DNA of 40,442 bases, from contig CALVUL010000003.1 in NCBI GenBank assembly GCA_944363555.1, positions 1 to 40,442 on the forward strand. Reading direction: 5' to 3'. A program made the position numbers and the translations under genes. Positions 31,562 through 39,924 of this stretch are shown here, piece by piece; within the stretch, counting starts at the first letter, position 1; every line of letters begins with the position of its first letter. The notes below the pieces were generated by a model. The model was not told the origin of the DNA and ran no database searches. It was given only the letters and a program-made list of their open reading frames with translations. The stretch is from an uncultured Clostridia bacterium. Its GTDB lineage: Bacteria; Bacillota; Clostridia; Christensenellales; Borkfalkiaceae.

Positions 31562-32947
31562 TCACATAAAGGGCGCGAGGATCTTCAGCGCGCGCCCTTT
31601 CAGGTTCGCTTCCCCTCCGGCGTAATTTTCCGCGCCCTCCAATATGTCTTTTTCCGCCGCTTCCGCCAACCGCCGGCATCTGGCGAACAGCCCGATCTCA
31701 TAATGCAGATACAAACTGCGGTAATCCATGTTTCCCGATCCCGAAAGCAGGTATTCGCCGTCGATCACCGTGTTCTTGCAGTGGATGAAACCGGCGGCGT
31801 ACCGCAGCACGGCGATCCCGTGCGCCTTCAGTTTTTCCGCAAAGACAAGGCTTACTTCGTACACCGCGCGCTTGTCCGGCACGGCGGGAATGACGACGCG
31901 CACTTCCACACCCCTTTCCGCCGCGGAGATCAAAGCGTTCGTAACGCCGTCGTCGGGGATGAGATAGGGCGTGGAGATCGTAACGCTTTTTTTCGCGTTG
32001 TAGATCGCCGTTTTATAGACCTCGGCAAGGTGGCTTTCCTCCCCCGTCGGCGCCGAAAAGAAAGCATTCAGAAATTCGCCTTCCGCGGGCGCCGATTTGC
32101 GGTTGTAATACGGTTCGGGGCTTTCCTTTTTTCCGCGGCGGAAATTATAGGCGGAAAAAAACGCCTCGATCACGCCGTCCACCGCGCCGCCGTGAAAGCG
32201 CACGCCGCCGTCCTTCCACACGCCGAAGCGCTCGGTTTTTCCGACGTACTCGTCGCCGACGTTCACCCCGCCGATATACGCCGTTTTCCCGTCGATGACC
32301 GCGCATTTGCCGTGATTGCGGCGGTTGATCCCGCCGTTTAAAAACCAGCCGATCCTGTTGAACGCGCGGTATTCGACGCGGTTTTTTTCACAAAGCGATC
32401 GGATGGTTTTTTCCGCGCGGAAAGCGCCGAAGGCGTCGAAACAGAACTTCGCTTTCACCCCGCGCCCCGACAGGCTGCCGAGGGCGGCGAAGAGTTCTTC
32501 GAGCAGTTCCCCCTCCCTGACGATAAAAAACTGCAGCAGCACGTATTTTTTCGCCGCGCGGATGTCCTTGATGAGCATCGAAAAAAACCTTTCCCCCGTG
32601 GCGATGTATTCCGCGCCGTCCGCCGCGCCGCATCTGCCGCCGAGTTTCGCCGCCGCGTAACCGCCCGCCTTGGCGCCGCCGGCTTTTTTCGGCGTCGGTT
32701 TCCGAGCGCGCCCGCCCGCGCGGAGGATAAAATACGCGAGGATCCCCAAAAGCGGGAACGCGCTCAGAAGCAGCGCGTAAAGGGTCTTATAGGCGGCGTT
32801 CATGCCGCTGTCGAGAATATACGCGCAGAGCAGCATCCCCGCCCCGCGGAACAGAAGGGCGAGCCACAGCGGACGGCTGAGCCATAGGGATACGCCGACG
32901 AGGGCTGCAAGTTGCAGCGCCAGCGCGGTAATGGATACCGCCTTCAT
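31562..32947 (-). CDS. cls: Cardiolipin synthase (phospholipase D family)
   Basis: A 461-residue membrane enzyme joining two phosphatidylglycerols. Two N-terminal membrane helices (about 5-45, and 55-76 with LLSAFPLLGILAYFILR) form the PLDc_N region. A basic Gly/Ala-rich linker (77-105) follows. The two catalytic HKD motifs are intact: H212-x-K214-x4-D219 (NHGKCAVIDG) and H389-x-K391-x4-D396 (IHCKNTVIDG), each followed by the expected G-x-N/G-S-x-N-M-D stretch. Its ATG overlaps the vanW stop as ATGA, so the two are coupled. Confidence 0.93.
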   Translation of the reverse strand: MKAVSITALALQLAALVGVSLWLSRPLWLALLFRGAGMLLCAYILDSGMNAAYKTLYALLLSAFPLLGILAYFILRAGGRARKPTPKKAGGAKAGGYAAAKLGGRCGAADGAEYIATGERFFSMLIKDIRAAKKYVLLQFFIVREGELLEELFAALGSLSGRGVKAKFCFDAFGAFRAEKTIRSLCEKNRVEYRAFNRIGWFLNGGINRRNHGKCAVIDGKTAYIGGVNVGDEYVGKTERFGVWKDGGVRFHGGAVDGVIEAFFSAYNFRRGKKESPEPYYNRKSAPAEGEFLNAFFSAPTGEESHLAEVYKTAIYNAKKSVTISTPYLIPDDGVTNALISAAERGVEVRVVIPAVPDKRAVYEVSLVFAEKLKAHGIAVLRYAAGFIHCKNTVIDGEYLLSGSGNMDYRSLYLHYEIGLFARCRRLAEAAEKDILEGAENYAGGEANLKGRALKILAPFM

Positions 32948-33858
32948 GCCGCGCCTCCTTCCGGCAAAATCCCGTCGCCGCCGCCTTCCGCCCGATCGGT
33001 ATTCGGCGGGATCTCGGAAAGATCGGTACCTTCTTCCGCCGCGGGCGGTTCCGCCGTGCCTTCCGCAATGACGGTATCGATAGGAAGATAACGATCCTTT
33101 CTGAGCAGGATCTTTTCCGTCAGCGCGCCGCTTTCCGAATAGCGCAGCAAATAAAGTTCGCTCTTTACGCCCGCCTTGCCGTAACGCACGATCCGCCTTT
33201 CGCCCTTGTAAAGATCGGGATATTCCCCCGCCGTATCGACGACGATTTTTTCTTCCGGCGCGATCTCCCCCACGACGCGGCTTTTCAAGGCGATTCTCCC
33301 TTTCAACGCCTCGCCGTAGACGCGCACGATCAGACGGCTGCCGTCGGCTTTCGTTTCCAGATAAACGGGGTTCTTCGTATCGTTCACGAAGCGCAGATCG
33401 GCGAAATAATAGTTGACCATCGCGTCCGCGCCGGCGGAAACGTAACCCACTTGCAGACTGTGCGGATGGCTTTCCGTAACGCGGAGCCCCGCCAGCAGCA
33501 CGGCGTTATACAGTGTGGTGGAAACCTGACAGACGCCGCCGCCCACCCCCTCCGCGAACTTTCCGCCGACGATGATCTTCGCCTCCCGATACCCCCTTTC
33601 CGCGGTGCGTTCGCCCACCCGCGCATTGAAGGAAAATTCCTCTCCGGAAGCGACGAGGGCGCCGTCGAGCGCCTTCGCCGCCAACGCGACGTTGTGCTTG
33701 CGCGCCTCGCCGGAAGAGGCGTAGGAAGTGGAAAATTCCGCCCGCAGAACGATGGGTTTCGGGTCGAGATCGTAAAAGGGAACGGCATAAACGGCGAGCG
33801 GCGCGCCGCAGCAGAAAAACAGGGCGGCGAACAGCGCGGCAACCGACAATTTTTTCAT
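32944..33858 (-). CDS. VanW-family exported protein
   Basis: A 304-residue protein with a signal peptide or N-terminal anchor (MKKLSVAALFAALFFCCGAP, cleavage possible after AVYA) and a VanW domain (about 40-175): FSTSYASSGEARKHNVALAAKALDG, GEEFSFNARVGERTAERGY, GVGGGVCQVSTTLYNAVLLAGL and ESHPHSLQVGYVSAGADA are the family hallmarks. A G5-like beta region follows and the C-terminus is acidic and low in complexity. VanW proteins are linked to the cell wall, but their activity is not established. Upstream of the ATG I see no ribosome binding site, so translation initiation here is unclear. Coupled to cls. Confidence 0.88.
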   Translation of the reverse strand: MKKLSVAALFAALFFCCGAPLAVYAVPFYDLDPKPIVLRAEFSTSYASSGEARKHNVALAAKALDGALVASGEEFSFNARVGERTAERGYREAKIIVGGKFAEGVGGGVCQVSTTLYNAVLLAGLRVTESHPHSLQVGYVSAGADAMVNYYFADLRFVNDTKNPVYLETKADGSRLIVRVYGEALKGRIALKSRVVGEIAPEEKIVVDTAGEYPDLYKGERRIVRYGKAGVKSELYLLRYSESGALTEKILLRKDRYLPIDTVIAEGTAEPPAAEEGTDLSEIPPNTDRAEGGGDGILPEGGAA

Positions 33859-33887
33859 ATACAGAGTATGCGACGGCGGCGGAAAAC

Positions 33888-33927
33888 TATGCGCCCGAAA
33901 GGGCGCGTACGGCTTTCGGGGCGCATA
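33888..33927. other. Compound inverted repeat between vanW and the Wzy-like gene
   Basis: TATGCGCCCGAAAG (33888-33901) can pair with CTTTCGGGGCGCATA (33913-33927) with one bulged base. Alternatively GCGCCC-GAAA-GGGCGC (33891-33906) forms a small tetraloop hairpin. The two structures exclude each other. It lies upstream of vanW on the minus strand and upstream of the plus-strand promoter. Confidence 0.5.
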
Positions 33928-33972
33928 TCAAGGGCGGCGAACGGGCTTTTTTTCTTTTTTTTGCGGAATGAT

Positions 33973-34001
33973 TTTACATTTTCAACGATATGTGATAAAA
34001 T
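33973..34001 (+). promoter_or_regulatory. Predicted promoter of the Wzy-like gene
   Basis: TTTACA (33973-33978) and TAAAAT (33996-34001) are 17 bp apart. The predicted start near 34008 gives a leader of about 44 nt with GAGGG before the ATG at 34052. Confidence 0.6.
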
Positions 34002-34051
34002 ATCTGTATTCCAATGAAACCGCTCACCGTGCGGAAAAAAGAGGGAAACGA

Positions 34052-35479
34052 ATGCCTTTGACAAGGAAAAAATTAAGCGGCGCGATTTCCGCGTTTCTCA
34101 ATTCGGACGCGTTTATCTTTCTCTATTCGGTATTCGTTTTAGGGGTTTCCTTTTTCGACTGCAACGAACTGATTCTTTCGGTGATCCTTCTGGTTTCCGC
34201 TTTCATCTTCGCCACGCAGCGGGATTTAAAACCCCTGTTCGTGCCCATATCGCTGAGCTATTACGCCATCCGCTTTATCGAAGGAGATTTCACGCTCGGA
34301 TGGTTTTTTTTCGTGTCCGCGGGGATCTTCGTCTGCACGCTGTTTTATTATATCGCCCAAAAAAGACCTTCGTTCCGCCCGACGGGCAATTTAAAAGCCG
34401 TCATGCCCTATGCCGCCAGCTACGTGCTGGCGGGCAGTTTCGCCGCGAATTACATGGCGGACGCGCTTTACATCGAACAGATCTCGATGCTCGCCCTGCT
34501 CGTACCGGTGATGGCGCTCTTTATCCTGCTTGCGGCGAACAGTACCTTTGAAAAACCGGAATACGTTTTCAAACTTCTTTTCGCCATGGGCGCCGTCGTT
34601 TCGCTGCAGATCTTCATCACGGCGGCGACGACCGAACACTTTTGGGACGAGGTCTTCGTACAGGACGCCGTCAAACTCAACTGGGGCGTATACAACGGCA
34701 TCGTAACCGTACTGCTCTTTTCCATCCCCGCGTGTTTTTATCTGGCGGCGAAGTATATGAAAGTATCTTTCTTCTTCGTCGTCGCGGCGTTTTTGTTCAC
34801 TCTCGCGGGGGTGTTCACGGCGTCCCGCGCGGCGGTCATGGCGCTGGCGCCCTATCTTTTCGTGTGCCTGATCGCAACGCTCGCCGTAATCAAGGGAAAA
34901 GACCGGTTCAAACTGCTCTGTTCCGCCCTTTTCTGCATCGGGGCGGCGGCAGCGGCGCTCATCGCCTGCTTTTTCGTCATCGAAGGTCTGTGGGATCAGG
35001 TCGTCTCCGTGCTGACGGCGGGCGGATTTGACCTCGGCAGGAGCCACGTCTGGGCTGACAGCATCCGTTTCTTTTTGGAAAACCCCCTTTTCGGGCTGGG
35101 GCTCATGCACCATCACGACGTGCCGCAGGGCGGGATCGTTTACGGGTTCTGGCTCAGCCACAACAGCCTCTATCAGGCGCTTTCGAGTTTGGGGATGTTC
35201 GGTTTCGTCTGTCTGATGATCCACAATATCTATAAATTCAAGACCTTTGCAAAAGCGGATTTTTACTCCTTTTTCTGCATGCTCGCCGTAATCGGTACGG
35301 AACTGTACGGGCTGATCGACTGTCTGATGCCCGCGCCCTATTACGTGCTGCCGCTGTTTTTACTGATCCTTTCCGCCGACCGCGTAAATCTGCAAAACGA
35401 AAGGCGCCTTTCCTTCGGCAGGCGAAAGGATAAAGAAAAAAACGCGGCTGAAATTCCCCCCGCGCCCGACGCAAAATAA
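34052..35479 (+). CDS. O-antigen ligase / Wzy-like polysaccharide polymerase membrane protein
   Basis: A 475-residue protein with about eleven predicted membrane helices. Two family hallmarks are visible: FTLAGVFTASRAAVMAL (the T-x-S-R-x-A/G helix of the O-antigen ligase domain) and, after a large extracellular loop (about 320-390 with RSHVWADSIRFFLENPLFGLG), the LSHNSLYQALSSLGMFGFV segment with the conserved His-Asn. The charged C-terminus lies inside. The start ATG at 34052 has GAGGG upstream; the frame is open from 33968 but that region is promoter. No glycosyltransferases are adjacent, so whether it ligates or polymerises glycan is unknown. Confidence 0.85.
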   Translation: MPLTRKKLSGAISAFLNSDAFIFLYSVFVLGVSFFDCNELILSVILLVSAFIFATQRDLKPLFVPISLSYYAIRFIEGDFTLGWFFFVSAGIFVCTLFYYIAQKRPSFRPTGNLKAVMPYAASYVLAGSFAANYMADALYIEQISMLALLVPVMALFILLAANSTFEKPEYVFKLLFAMGAVVSLQIFITAATTEHFWDEVFVQDAVKLNWGVYNGIVTVLLFSIPACFYLAAKYMKVSFFFVVAAFLFTLAGVFTASRAAVMALAPYLFVCLIATLAVIKGKDRFKLLCSALFCIGAAAAALIACFFVIEGLWDQVVSVLTAGGFDLGRSHVWADSIRFFLENPLFGLGLMHHHDVPQGGIVYGFWLSHNSLYQALSSLGMFGFVCLMIHNIYKFKTFAKADFYSFFCMLAVIGTELYGLIDCLMPAPYYVLPLFLLILSADRVNLQNERRLSFGRRKDKEKNAAEIPPAPDAK

Positions 35480-35503
35480 AACCGGTATGAAACGAAAATA
35501 ACG

Positions 35504-35533
35504 GCGCCCTTTCCCGCATGCGGGAAAGGGCGC
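35504..35533. terminator. Perfect 30-bp palindrome, probable terminator
   Basis: The palindrome (arms of 15 bases, centre GCATGC) lies 24 bp after the Wzy-like stop and is followed by TTTCTGC. A T-rich stretch (35553-35568) follows. It probably ends transcription of the Wzy-like gene and may also act on the convergent glp operon. Confidence 0.65.
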
Positions 35534-35642
35534 TTTCTGCAAGATCGTCTTTTTCTGTTTTTTTACCGCAAGATCACGTTCGCGGCGCTTTCGCTTTGAA
35601 AGCCGGTTTTTCCGCGCGCCGCGGCAAAACCGCGCCGCCGTT

Positions 35643-36185
35643 TCACGCGTTCCAAAGCGCGCTTTTCCCCGTCGAAACGCCGTCCGCCCCAGCGGCGAGG
35701 GCGGCGAGCACGTCCGCCTTGTTTTCGATCAGTCCGCCGGCGATGATCTTCGTTTTCTTCGTCTTTTCCACAAAACCGGCGATAGCCTTCGGCAGCACGC
35801 CGGGCATGAGTTCGGCGTAATCGGGCTTGGTGGACGCGACGATTTCCAGCGCGGTGGAAACCGATACGGAATCGATGATGAAAAAACGCTGCACGGTGGC
35901 GAGATTTTTTTCTTTCGCCAGCGCGATCAGGTGGTTTTTCGTGCTGATGATCCCGTCCGCCCCCGCGCGCTTCAAAAACGCCAGCCCTTCCCTGTCCTTG
36001 CCGATGCCTTCGGCGATGTCGATATGCACGTAGACCTGTTTTCCGCCCTTTGCCGCCGCCAGCCTTTCAAAACTCGAAAGTTCCGCTTTGAGCATGAATA
36101 CGGCGGAAACGGCGCTCTTGATTGCCGCGAAATATTCCTCTTCGCTGCGCACCGCCGCGATGACGGGATTGCTTAGATCGAGCAT
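35643..36185 (-). CDS. glpP: Glycerol-3-phosphate-responsive antiterminator
   Basis: A 180-residue TIM-barrel-like RNA-binding protein, normal length for GlpP. Typical blocks are NPVIAAVRSEEEYFAAI at the start, VYVHIDIAEGIGKDREGLAFLK, ADGIISTKNHLIALAKE, TVQRFFIIDSVSVSTALEI, and IIAGGLIENKADVLAALAAGADGVSTGKSALW at the end. In Bacillus, GlpP with glycerol-3-phosphate allows transcription past leader terminators of glp genes. It is the last gene of the glp unit and its start overlaps DUF1667 by 13 bp. I did not find a clear target terminator upstream of glpA, so its site may be elsewhere (glpK/glpF are not in the window). Confidence 0.92.
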   Translation of the reverse strand: MLDLSNPVIAAVRSEEEYFAAIKSAVSAVFMLKAELSSFERLAAAKGGKQVYVHIDIAEGIGKDREGLAFLKRAGADGIISTKNHLIALAKEKNLATVQRFFIIDSVSVSTALEIVASTKPDYAELMPGVLPKAIAGFVEKTKKTKIIAGGLIENKADVLAALAAGADGVSTGKSALWNA

Positions 36186-36529
36186 GGTTCACCCCCGTAC
36201 GACGCGGACGCCACCACGTTTGCGCCCTCGCCGTCGATATTTTCCATAATTGTATCGCCGATGGCGACGGCATGCGTGAGCCGCGCGGCGCGGATCTTCT
36301 TCATCAACGCGAAAATCATGCTTTTTTTCACGGGACGATCCGTCCTGACGGGCACCATCGCCCCCGCGGCGCGAATCGTGCTCGTCAGCACGCGGCGGGG
36401 TTCCGTGATTTCCGCCTCGGCGTACGCTCTGCCTTTCGGGCAGAAATTTCCGCTGACCGAAACGCCCCCTTCGGTTTTTTCCGCGGAAAGCAGACAGCCC
36501 CGCGGACATTCGATGCAGACGAGTTCCAT
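36173..36529 (-). CDS. DUF1667 protein (glycerol-3-phosphate oxidoreductase partner)
   Basis: A 118-residue protein of the DUF1667 family. Its N-terminus has a cysteine cluster C5-x2-C8-x3-C12 and C30 (CIECPRGC, then NFCPKG) that probably binds a metal or an Fe-S cluster. The rest has TSTIRAAGAMVPVRTDRPVKKSMIFALMKKIRAARL, typical of the family. It starts within TAATG at the end of the FAD oxidoreductase gene and overlaps glpP. In Clostridia this gene usually accompanies GlpA-like and FAD-oxidoreductase genes, so it is probably a small subunit or electron-transfer partner of that complex (inferred). Confidence 0.88.
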   Translation of the reverse strand: MELVCIECPRGCLLSAEKTEGGVSVSGNFCPKGRAYAEAEITEPRRVLTSTIRAAGAMVPVRTDRPVKKSMIFALMKKIRAARLTHAVAIGDTIMENIDGEGANVVASASYGGEPCSI

Positions 36530-37773
36530 TACCGATCCCCTCCCGTTACGGCGATTTTTACATATTCCGCCCCGCCGATCTCCTCGGCGGAAAGGGCCAC
36601 GCTTTCCATCTCCCCCGGGGCGACGGCGATTTTTTTCACCGTCTTTCGCCGCGCGCCGGTATCGACGGTAACGACGGCGTTCCGGAATGCCTTGCGCACG
36701 CGGAAAAAGAGTTTTTGCGGCGCGTTCTTGTTCTTATCGACGCGCTGCGGCAGCACGTACGTTACGTTTTCGCCGTTCTCTGCGGAAATATACGCATGCG
36801 CGCGCCCGCCTTGCAGCGCGTATTCCGCCGCCGCTCTGCCGGCGATCTCCGCCTCCTCCGAAACGAAATCGACCAGATCGTGCACGTGCAGCACGTTGCC
36901 GCAGGCAAACACGCCTTCCGTCTGCGTCTGCCTGTCGCCGTCCACGACGGCGCCCTTCGTGCGCGGATCCAGCGCGACGCCCGCGCGCTCGGTCAGTTCG
37001 TTTTCGGGGATCAGCCCTACGGAAAACAGCACGGTATCGCAGTCGAAATGCTTTTCCGTACCGGCGATCGGGCGTTTGTTTTCGTCGACTTTCACCAGCG
37101 TTACGCCGCTGACGCGCCCCTCGCCCTCGATCTCCGCCACGGTGTGTTCGAGATACAGCGGGATGCCGAAATCGTTCAAGCACTGCGCGATGTTGCGCCT
37201 AAGCCCCGAAGAATAGGGCATGATCTCGCTGACGCACAGCACCTTCGCGCCTTCCAGCGTGAGGCGGCGCGCCATGATCAGCCCGATGTCCCCCGAACCG
37301 AGGATCACCACCCGTTTTCCCGGGAGCATACCCTTGACATTGACGTATTTCTGCGCCGTGCCCGCGCTGAACAGCCCCGCGGGGCGCGTGCCGGCGATGT
37401 TGAGGGCGCCCTTGCTGCGCTCGCGGCAGCCCATCGCCAAAATTACGGCTTTCGCCTCCACGGTGAAGATGCCGCTTTGATTCATGCAGGTAACTTTTTT
37501 ATCGGCGGTAAGTTCCGTAACGAAGGTATCCTTCAGCATTTCGATACCGCGTTTTTCCGCCTCTTCGATGAATTTGTGCGCGTATTCCGGACCCGTCAGA
37601 TTTTCCTTGAACCGCGTCAGCCCGAAACCGTTGTGGATACACTGTTTGAGCACCCCGCCGACTTCGCTTTCCCGCTCGACGACGAGCACGTTTTTACAGC
37701 CCGCGTCATACGCGGCGACCGCCGCCGCCAGCCCCGCGGGGCCCCCTCCGATGATCACGATATCCCTTTTCAT
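36529..37773 (-). CDS. NAD(P)/FAD-dependent oxidoreductase of the glp operon
   Basis: A 414-residue flavoprotein. FAD-binding IIGGGPAGLAAAVAAYDAG is near the N-terminus (6-24). ILAMGCRERSKGALNIAGTRPAG is the central motif of this family. The NAD(P) Rossmann loop VVILGSGDIGLIMARRLTLEG (about 154-174) and the C-terminal GVFACGNVLHVHDLVDFVSEEAEIAGRAAAEYA complete the fold. The family is related to the small subunits of hydrogen-cyanide synthase and opine dehydrogenase. Here it sits between glpA (ATGA overlap) and DUF1667 (TAATG overlap). It probably passes electrons from glycerol-3-phosphate oxidation to NAD(P) or another acceptor. A longer upstream reading frame is rejected because it would overlap glpA in another frame. 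Confidence 0.92.
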   Translation of the reverse strand: MKRDIVIIGGGPAGLAAAVAAYDAGCKNVLVVERESEVGGVLKQCIHNGFGLTRFKENLTGPEYAHKFIEEAEKRGIEMLKDTFVTELTADKKVTCMNQSGIFTVEAKAVILAMGCRERSKGALNIAGTRPAGLFSAGTAQKYVNVKGMLPGKRVVILGSGDIGLIMARRLTLEGAKVLCVSEIMPYSSGLRRNIAQCLNDFGIPLYLEHTVAEIEGEGRVSGVTLVKVDENKRPIAGTEKHFDCDTVLFSVGLIPENELTERAGVALDPRTKGAVVDGDRQTQTEGVFACGNVLHVHDLVDFVSEEAEIAGRAAAEYALQGGRAHAYISAENGENVTYVLPQRVDKNKNAPQKLFFRVRKAFRNAVVTVDTGARRKTVKKIAVAPGEMESVALSAEEIGGAEYVKIAVTGGDR

Positions 37774-39197
37774 ATTGCACCGCCGCTTACGATCGCGGAA
37801 TTTTTTCCGTTTTTGGTAACTTCCCCGAGGGAAAGCCCGTATTCCTTTGCAATGGTTTCCAGCGTAGCCGGCTGGCAGAACCCGCTCTGGCACCGCCCCA
37901 TGCCCGCGCGCGTGCGCAGTTTCACCCCGTCCAGCGTGCGCGCCGGCGGATTTTGCCGTATCGCGTTCACGATCTCGCCCAGCGTTACGCTTTCGCAGCG
38001 GCAGACGATCTTCCCGTACGCCGGATCTTCGGCGATGACGGCGTTCTTTTCCGCCGCGCCGAGTTTTCTGAACCACGAAAACGCCCGCCGTTTCGGATTG
38101 AAATCCTTCTTCTTTTCCGCGCCGAACCGCGCCGCGATCTTTTCCGCGACGGCTTTTCCGATCGCCGGCGCGGATGTCAGCCCGGGCGATTCGATGCCCG
38201 CCGTGTTGAACAGATTTTCCGCCTTGCGGCTTTCTTCCACGATAAAATCGTGCCTGTCGCAATAAGCGCGCACCCCCGCAAAGGACGTGATCGTTTCCCC
38301 GAAGGGAATGCCGTCGCATATCGCGCGCGCCTTTTCGATGATCTCGCCGAAAGCGCCGCGGCGGATCGCCGTGGAAAAATCCGGCTCCTCCACCGAAGTG
38401 GGCCCGATGAGGATGTTGCCGTCCGCCGTAGGGGTAACCAGAACGCCCTTTCCCGCAGCCGTCGGCACGCTGAAAATCGTGCTTTTCACGAAACCTTTCG
38501 CCGCGGAATCGAGGAGGATGTACTCCCCCTTCCTTGCGCCGACGGTAAAGGAATCATCCCCGAACAGGCGGGCGATCTTCTCCGCCCCCGCGCCGGCGCA
38601 GTTGACGACGTATCCGGCGGATACCGCCCGCCCGTCGGCGGCATGCAGGGTAACGGTTTTTCCGTTTTCCGCACGGACGACTTCAAAATCGGTCAGCAGC
38701 AAAACGCCGTTGTCCATGGCGTTCCCCATGGCGGCGATGGTCAGTTCGAAGGGACACACGATGCCCCCCGTCGGCGCGTACAGCGCCGCCACCGCCCTGC
38801 CGCTCGCGTGCTTTTCCCGCAGAAAGAGTTCCTCCCTGCCGATGATCCTCAGATCCCGCACGCCGTTTGCCCTGCCGCGCGCGAGAAGGGTTTCCAATAT
38901 CCCGATCTGCGCTTCGTCGAACGCCAGCACCAGCGAACCGTTGTTCTCGTAACCGACGCCGAGTTCTTCGCAGACCGTTGCCATCATCCGGCTGCCCGCC
39001 ACGTTGTAACGCGCTTTGAGCGAGCCTTCCGCCGCGTCGAACCCCGCGTGCACGATGCCGCTGTTGGCTTTGCTCGCCCCCGCAGCCACGTCCGCCGCGC
39101 CTTCCAGCACGACGACGGACAGCGCGTAGCGGGCAAGTTCCCGCGCCGTCAGCGCGCCGATCACCCCGCCGCCGATTATCGCTACGTCATACTTCAT
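37770..39197 (-). CDS. glpA: Glycerol-3-phosphate dehydrogenase-like FAD protein with [2Fe-2S]-type tail
   Basis: A 475-residue protein. The DAO/FAD domain starts with VAIIGGGVIGALTARELARY and has SGIVHAGFDAAEGSLKARYNVAGSRM, the GlpA-type substrate/FAD region. YVVNCAGAGAEKIARLFGD and GVLVTPTADGNILIGPTS follow, and IVEESRKAENLFNTAGIESPGLTSAPAIGK closes the FAD domain. A C-terminal BFD-like domain (about 395-455) has four cysteines, CRC and GRCQSGFC, suited to a [2Fe-2S] cluster. It oxidises glycerol-3-phosphate to dihydroxyacetone phosphate (family knowledge) together with the next two genes. A promoter directly in front is not obvious; the gap to mgtC is 25 bp. Confidence 0.92.
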   Translation of the reverse strand: MKYDVAIIGGGVIGALTARELARYALSVVVLEGAADVAAGASKANSGIVHAGFDAAEGSLKARYNVAGSRMMATVCEELGVGYENNGSLVLAFDEAQIGILETLLARGRANGVRDLRIIGREELFLREKHASGRAVAALYAPTGGIVCPFELTIAAMGNAMDNGVLLLTDFEVVRAENGKTVTLHAADGRAVSAGYVVNCAGAGAEKIARLFGDDSFTVGARKGEYILLDSAAKGFVKSTIFSVPTAAGKGVLVTPTADGNILIGPTSVEEPDFSTAIRRGAFGEIIEKARAICDGIPFGETITSFAGVRAYCDRHDFIVEESRKAENLFNTAGIESPGLTSAPAIGKAVAEKIAARFGAEKKKDFNPKRRAFSWFRKLGAAEKNAVIAEDPAYGKIVCRCESVTLGEIVNAIRQNPPARTLDGVKLRTRAGMGRCQSGFCQPATLETIAKEYGLSLGEVTKNGKNSAIVSGGAI

Positions 39198-39222
39198 CGA
39201 TCGTTCTCCAAAATACCTGTTT

Positions 39223-39879
39223 CTATTCGTCTCCGCAGCGTTCGACGGAACGGATGAAGGGATGGGTTTTCAGGATCTCGGCGATATACTGCGCCGTGAA
39301 ATTTTTATCCGTGTTGATGGTCGCGTCGCACACCATGATCTCCCCTTCCCGTACCGTCTGGATCCGCTCGAAGTGATCCGCCGCAAACAGTTCCCTCACC
39401 GTTTCGCTTTCGTTTTCCGTCTGCTCGAACCGCACCCGTACTTTCCAATACGTTTTCGTCCTGAACAATCTGCACTTTATATGCATCACGCACTGCACCG
39501 CGATCAGCAGGATCGTCGTCCCCACCGATACGATATACAGTCCGCTCCCTACCGCCATCCCCACGCCCGCGGTCGCCCATACTCCCGCCGCCGTCGTCAA
39601 GCCGTAGATCGCCATCTTTCGGTAGATGATCATCCCCGCTCCGATGAACCCGATCCCCGATACGATCTGCGCCGCCACACGCGACGCGTCGTATTCCGCT
39701 ATGTCCGAAAACCCGTATTTCGACACCACCATGATGAGCGCCGCACCCGCGCACACGATCGTGTGCGTGCGGATCCCCGCCTCCTTGAATCTCAGTTTCC
39801 TTTCAAACCCGATGCAAAATCCCAATCCCAACGACAGCAGTATCCGCAACAGATAGATCACTTCGTCCGTCCAGTCCAC
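39223..39879 (-). CDS. MgtC/SapB-family membrane protein
   Basis: A 218-residue protein with five N-terminal membrane helices: VIYLLRILLSLGLGFCIGFERKLR, then RTHTIVCAGAALIMVVS, VAAQIVSGIGFIGAGMII, GLTTAAGVWATAGVGMAVGSGLY and IVSVGTTILLIAVQCVM. These are the MgtC hallmarks, including GERE-like GFER and the R-T-H-T motif. A soluble C-terminal domain (about 140-215) follows. I chose the GTG start at 39879 because a perfect AGGAGGTG lies seven bases upstream; an in-frame ATG at 39903 is upstream of that site. Ends in TAG. MgtC proteins affect Mg stress or membrane ATPase activity in other bacteria; its place between a phosphorylase and glpA is not informative. Confidence 0.9.
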   Translation of the reverse strand: MDWTDEVIYLLRILLSLGLGFCIGFERKLRFKEAGIRTHTIVCAGAALIMVVSKYGFSDIAEYDASRVAAQIVSGIGFIGAGMIIYRKMAIYGLTTAAGVWATAGVGMAVGSGLYIVSVGTTILLIAVQCVMHIKCRLFRTKTYWKVRVRFEQTENESETVRELFAADHFERIQTVREGEIMVCDATINTDKNFTAQYIAEILKTHPFIRSVERCGDE

Positions 39880-39924
39880 AACAACACCTCCTGAAAATTT
39901 CAAATAAAAACCGAAAACGCCTTC

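Noticed and set aside
37774..38319. An N-terminal extension of the FAD oxidoreductase into glpA
   Set aside because: It is an off-frame reading of the glpA gene. The FAD motif begins directly after the ATG at 37773, and the ATGA overlap is the usual coupling signal.
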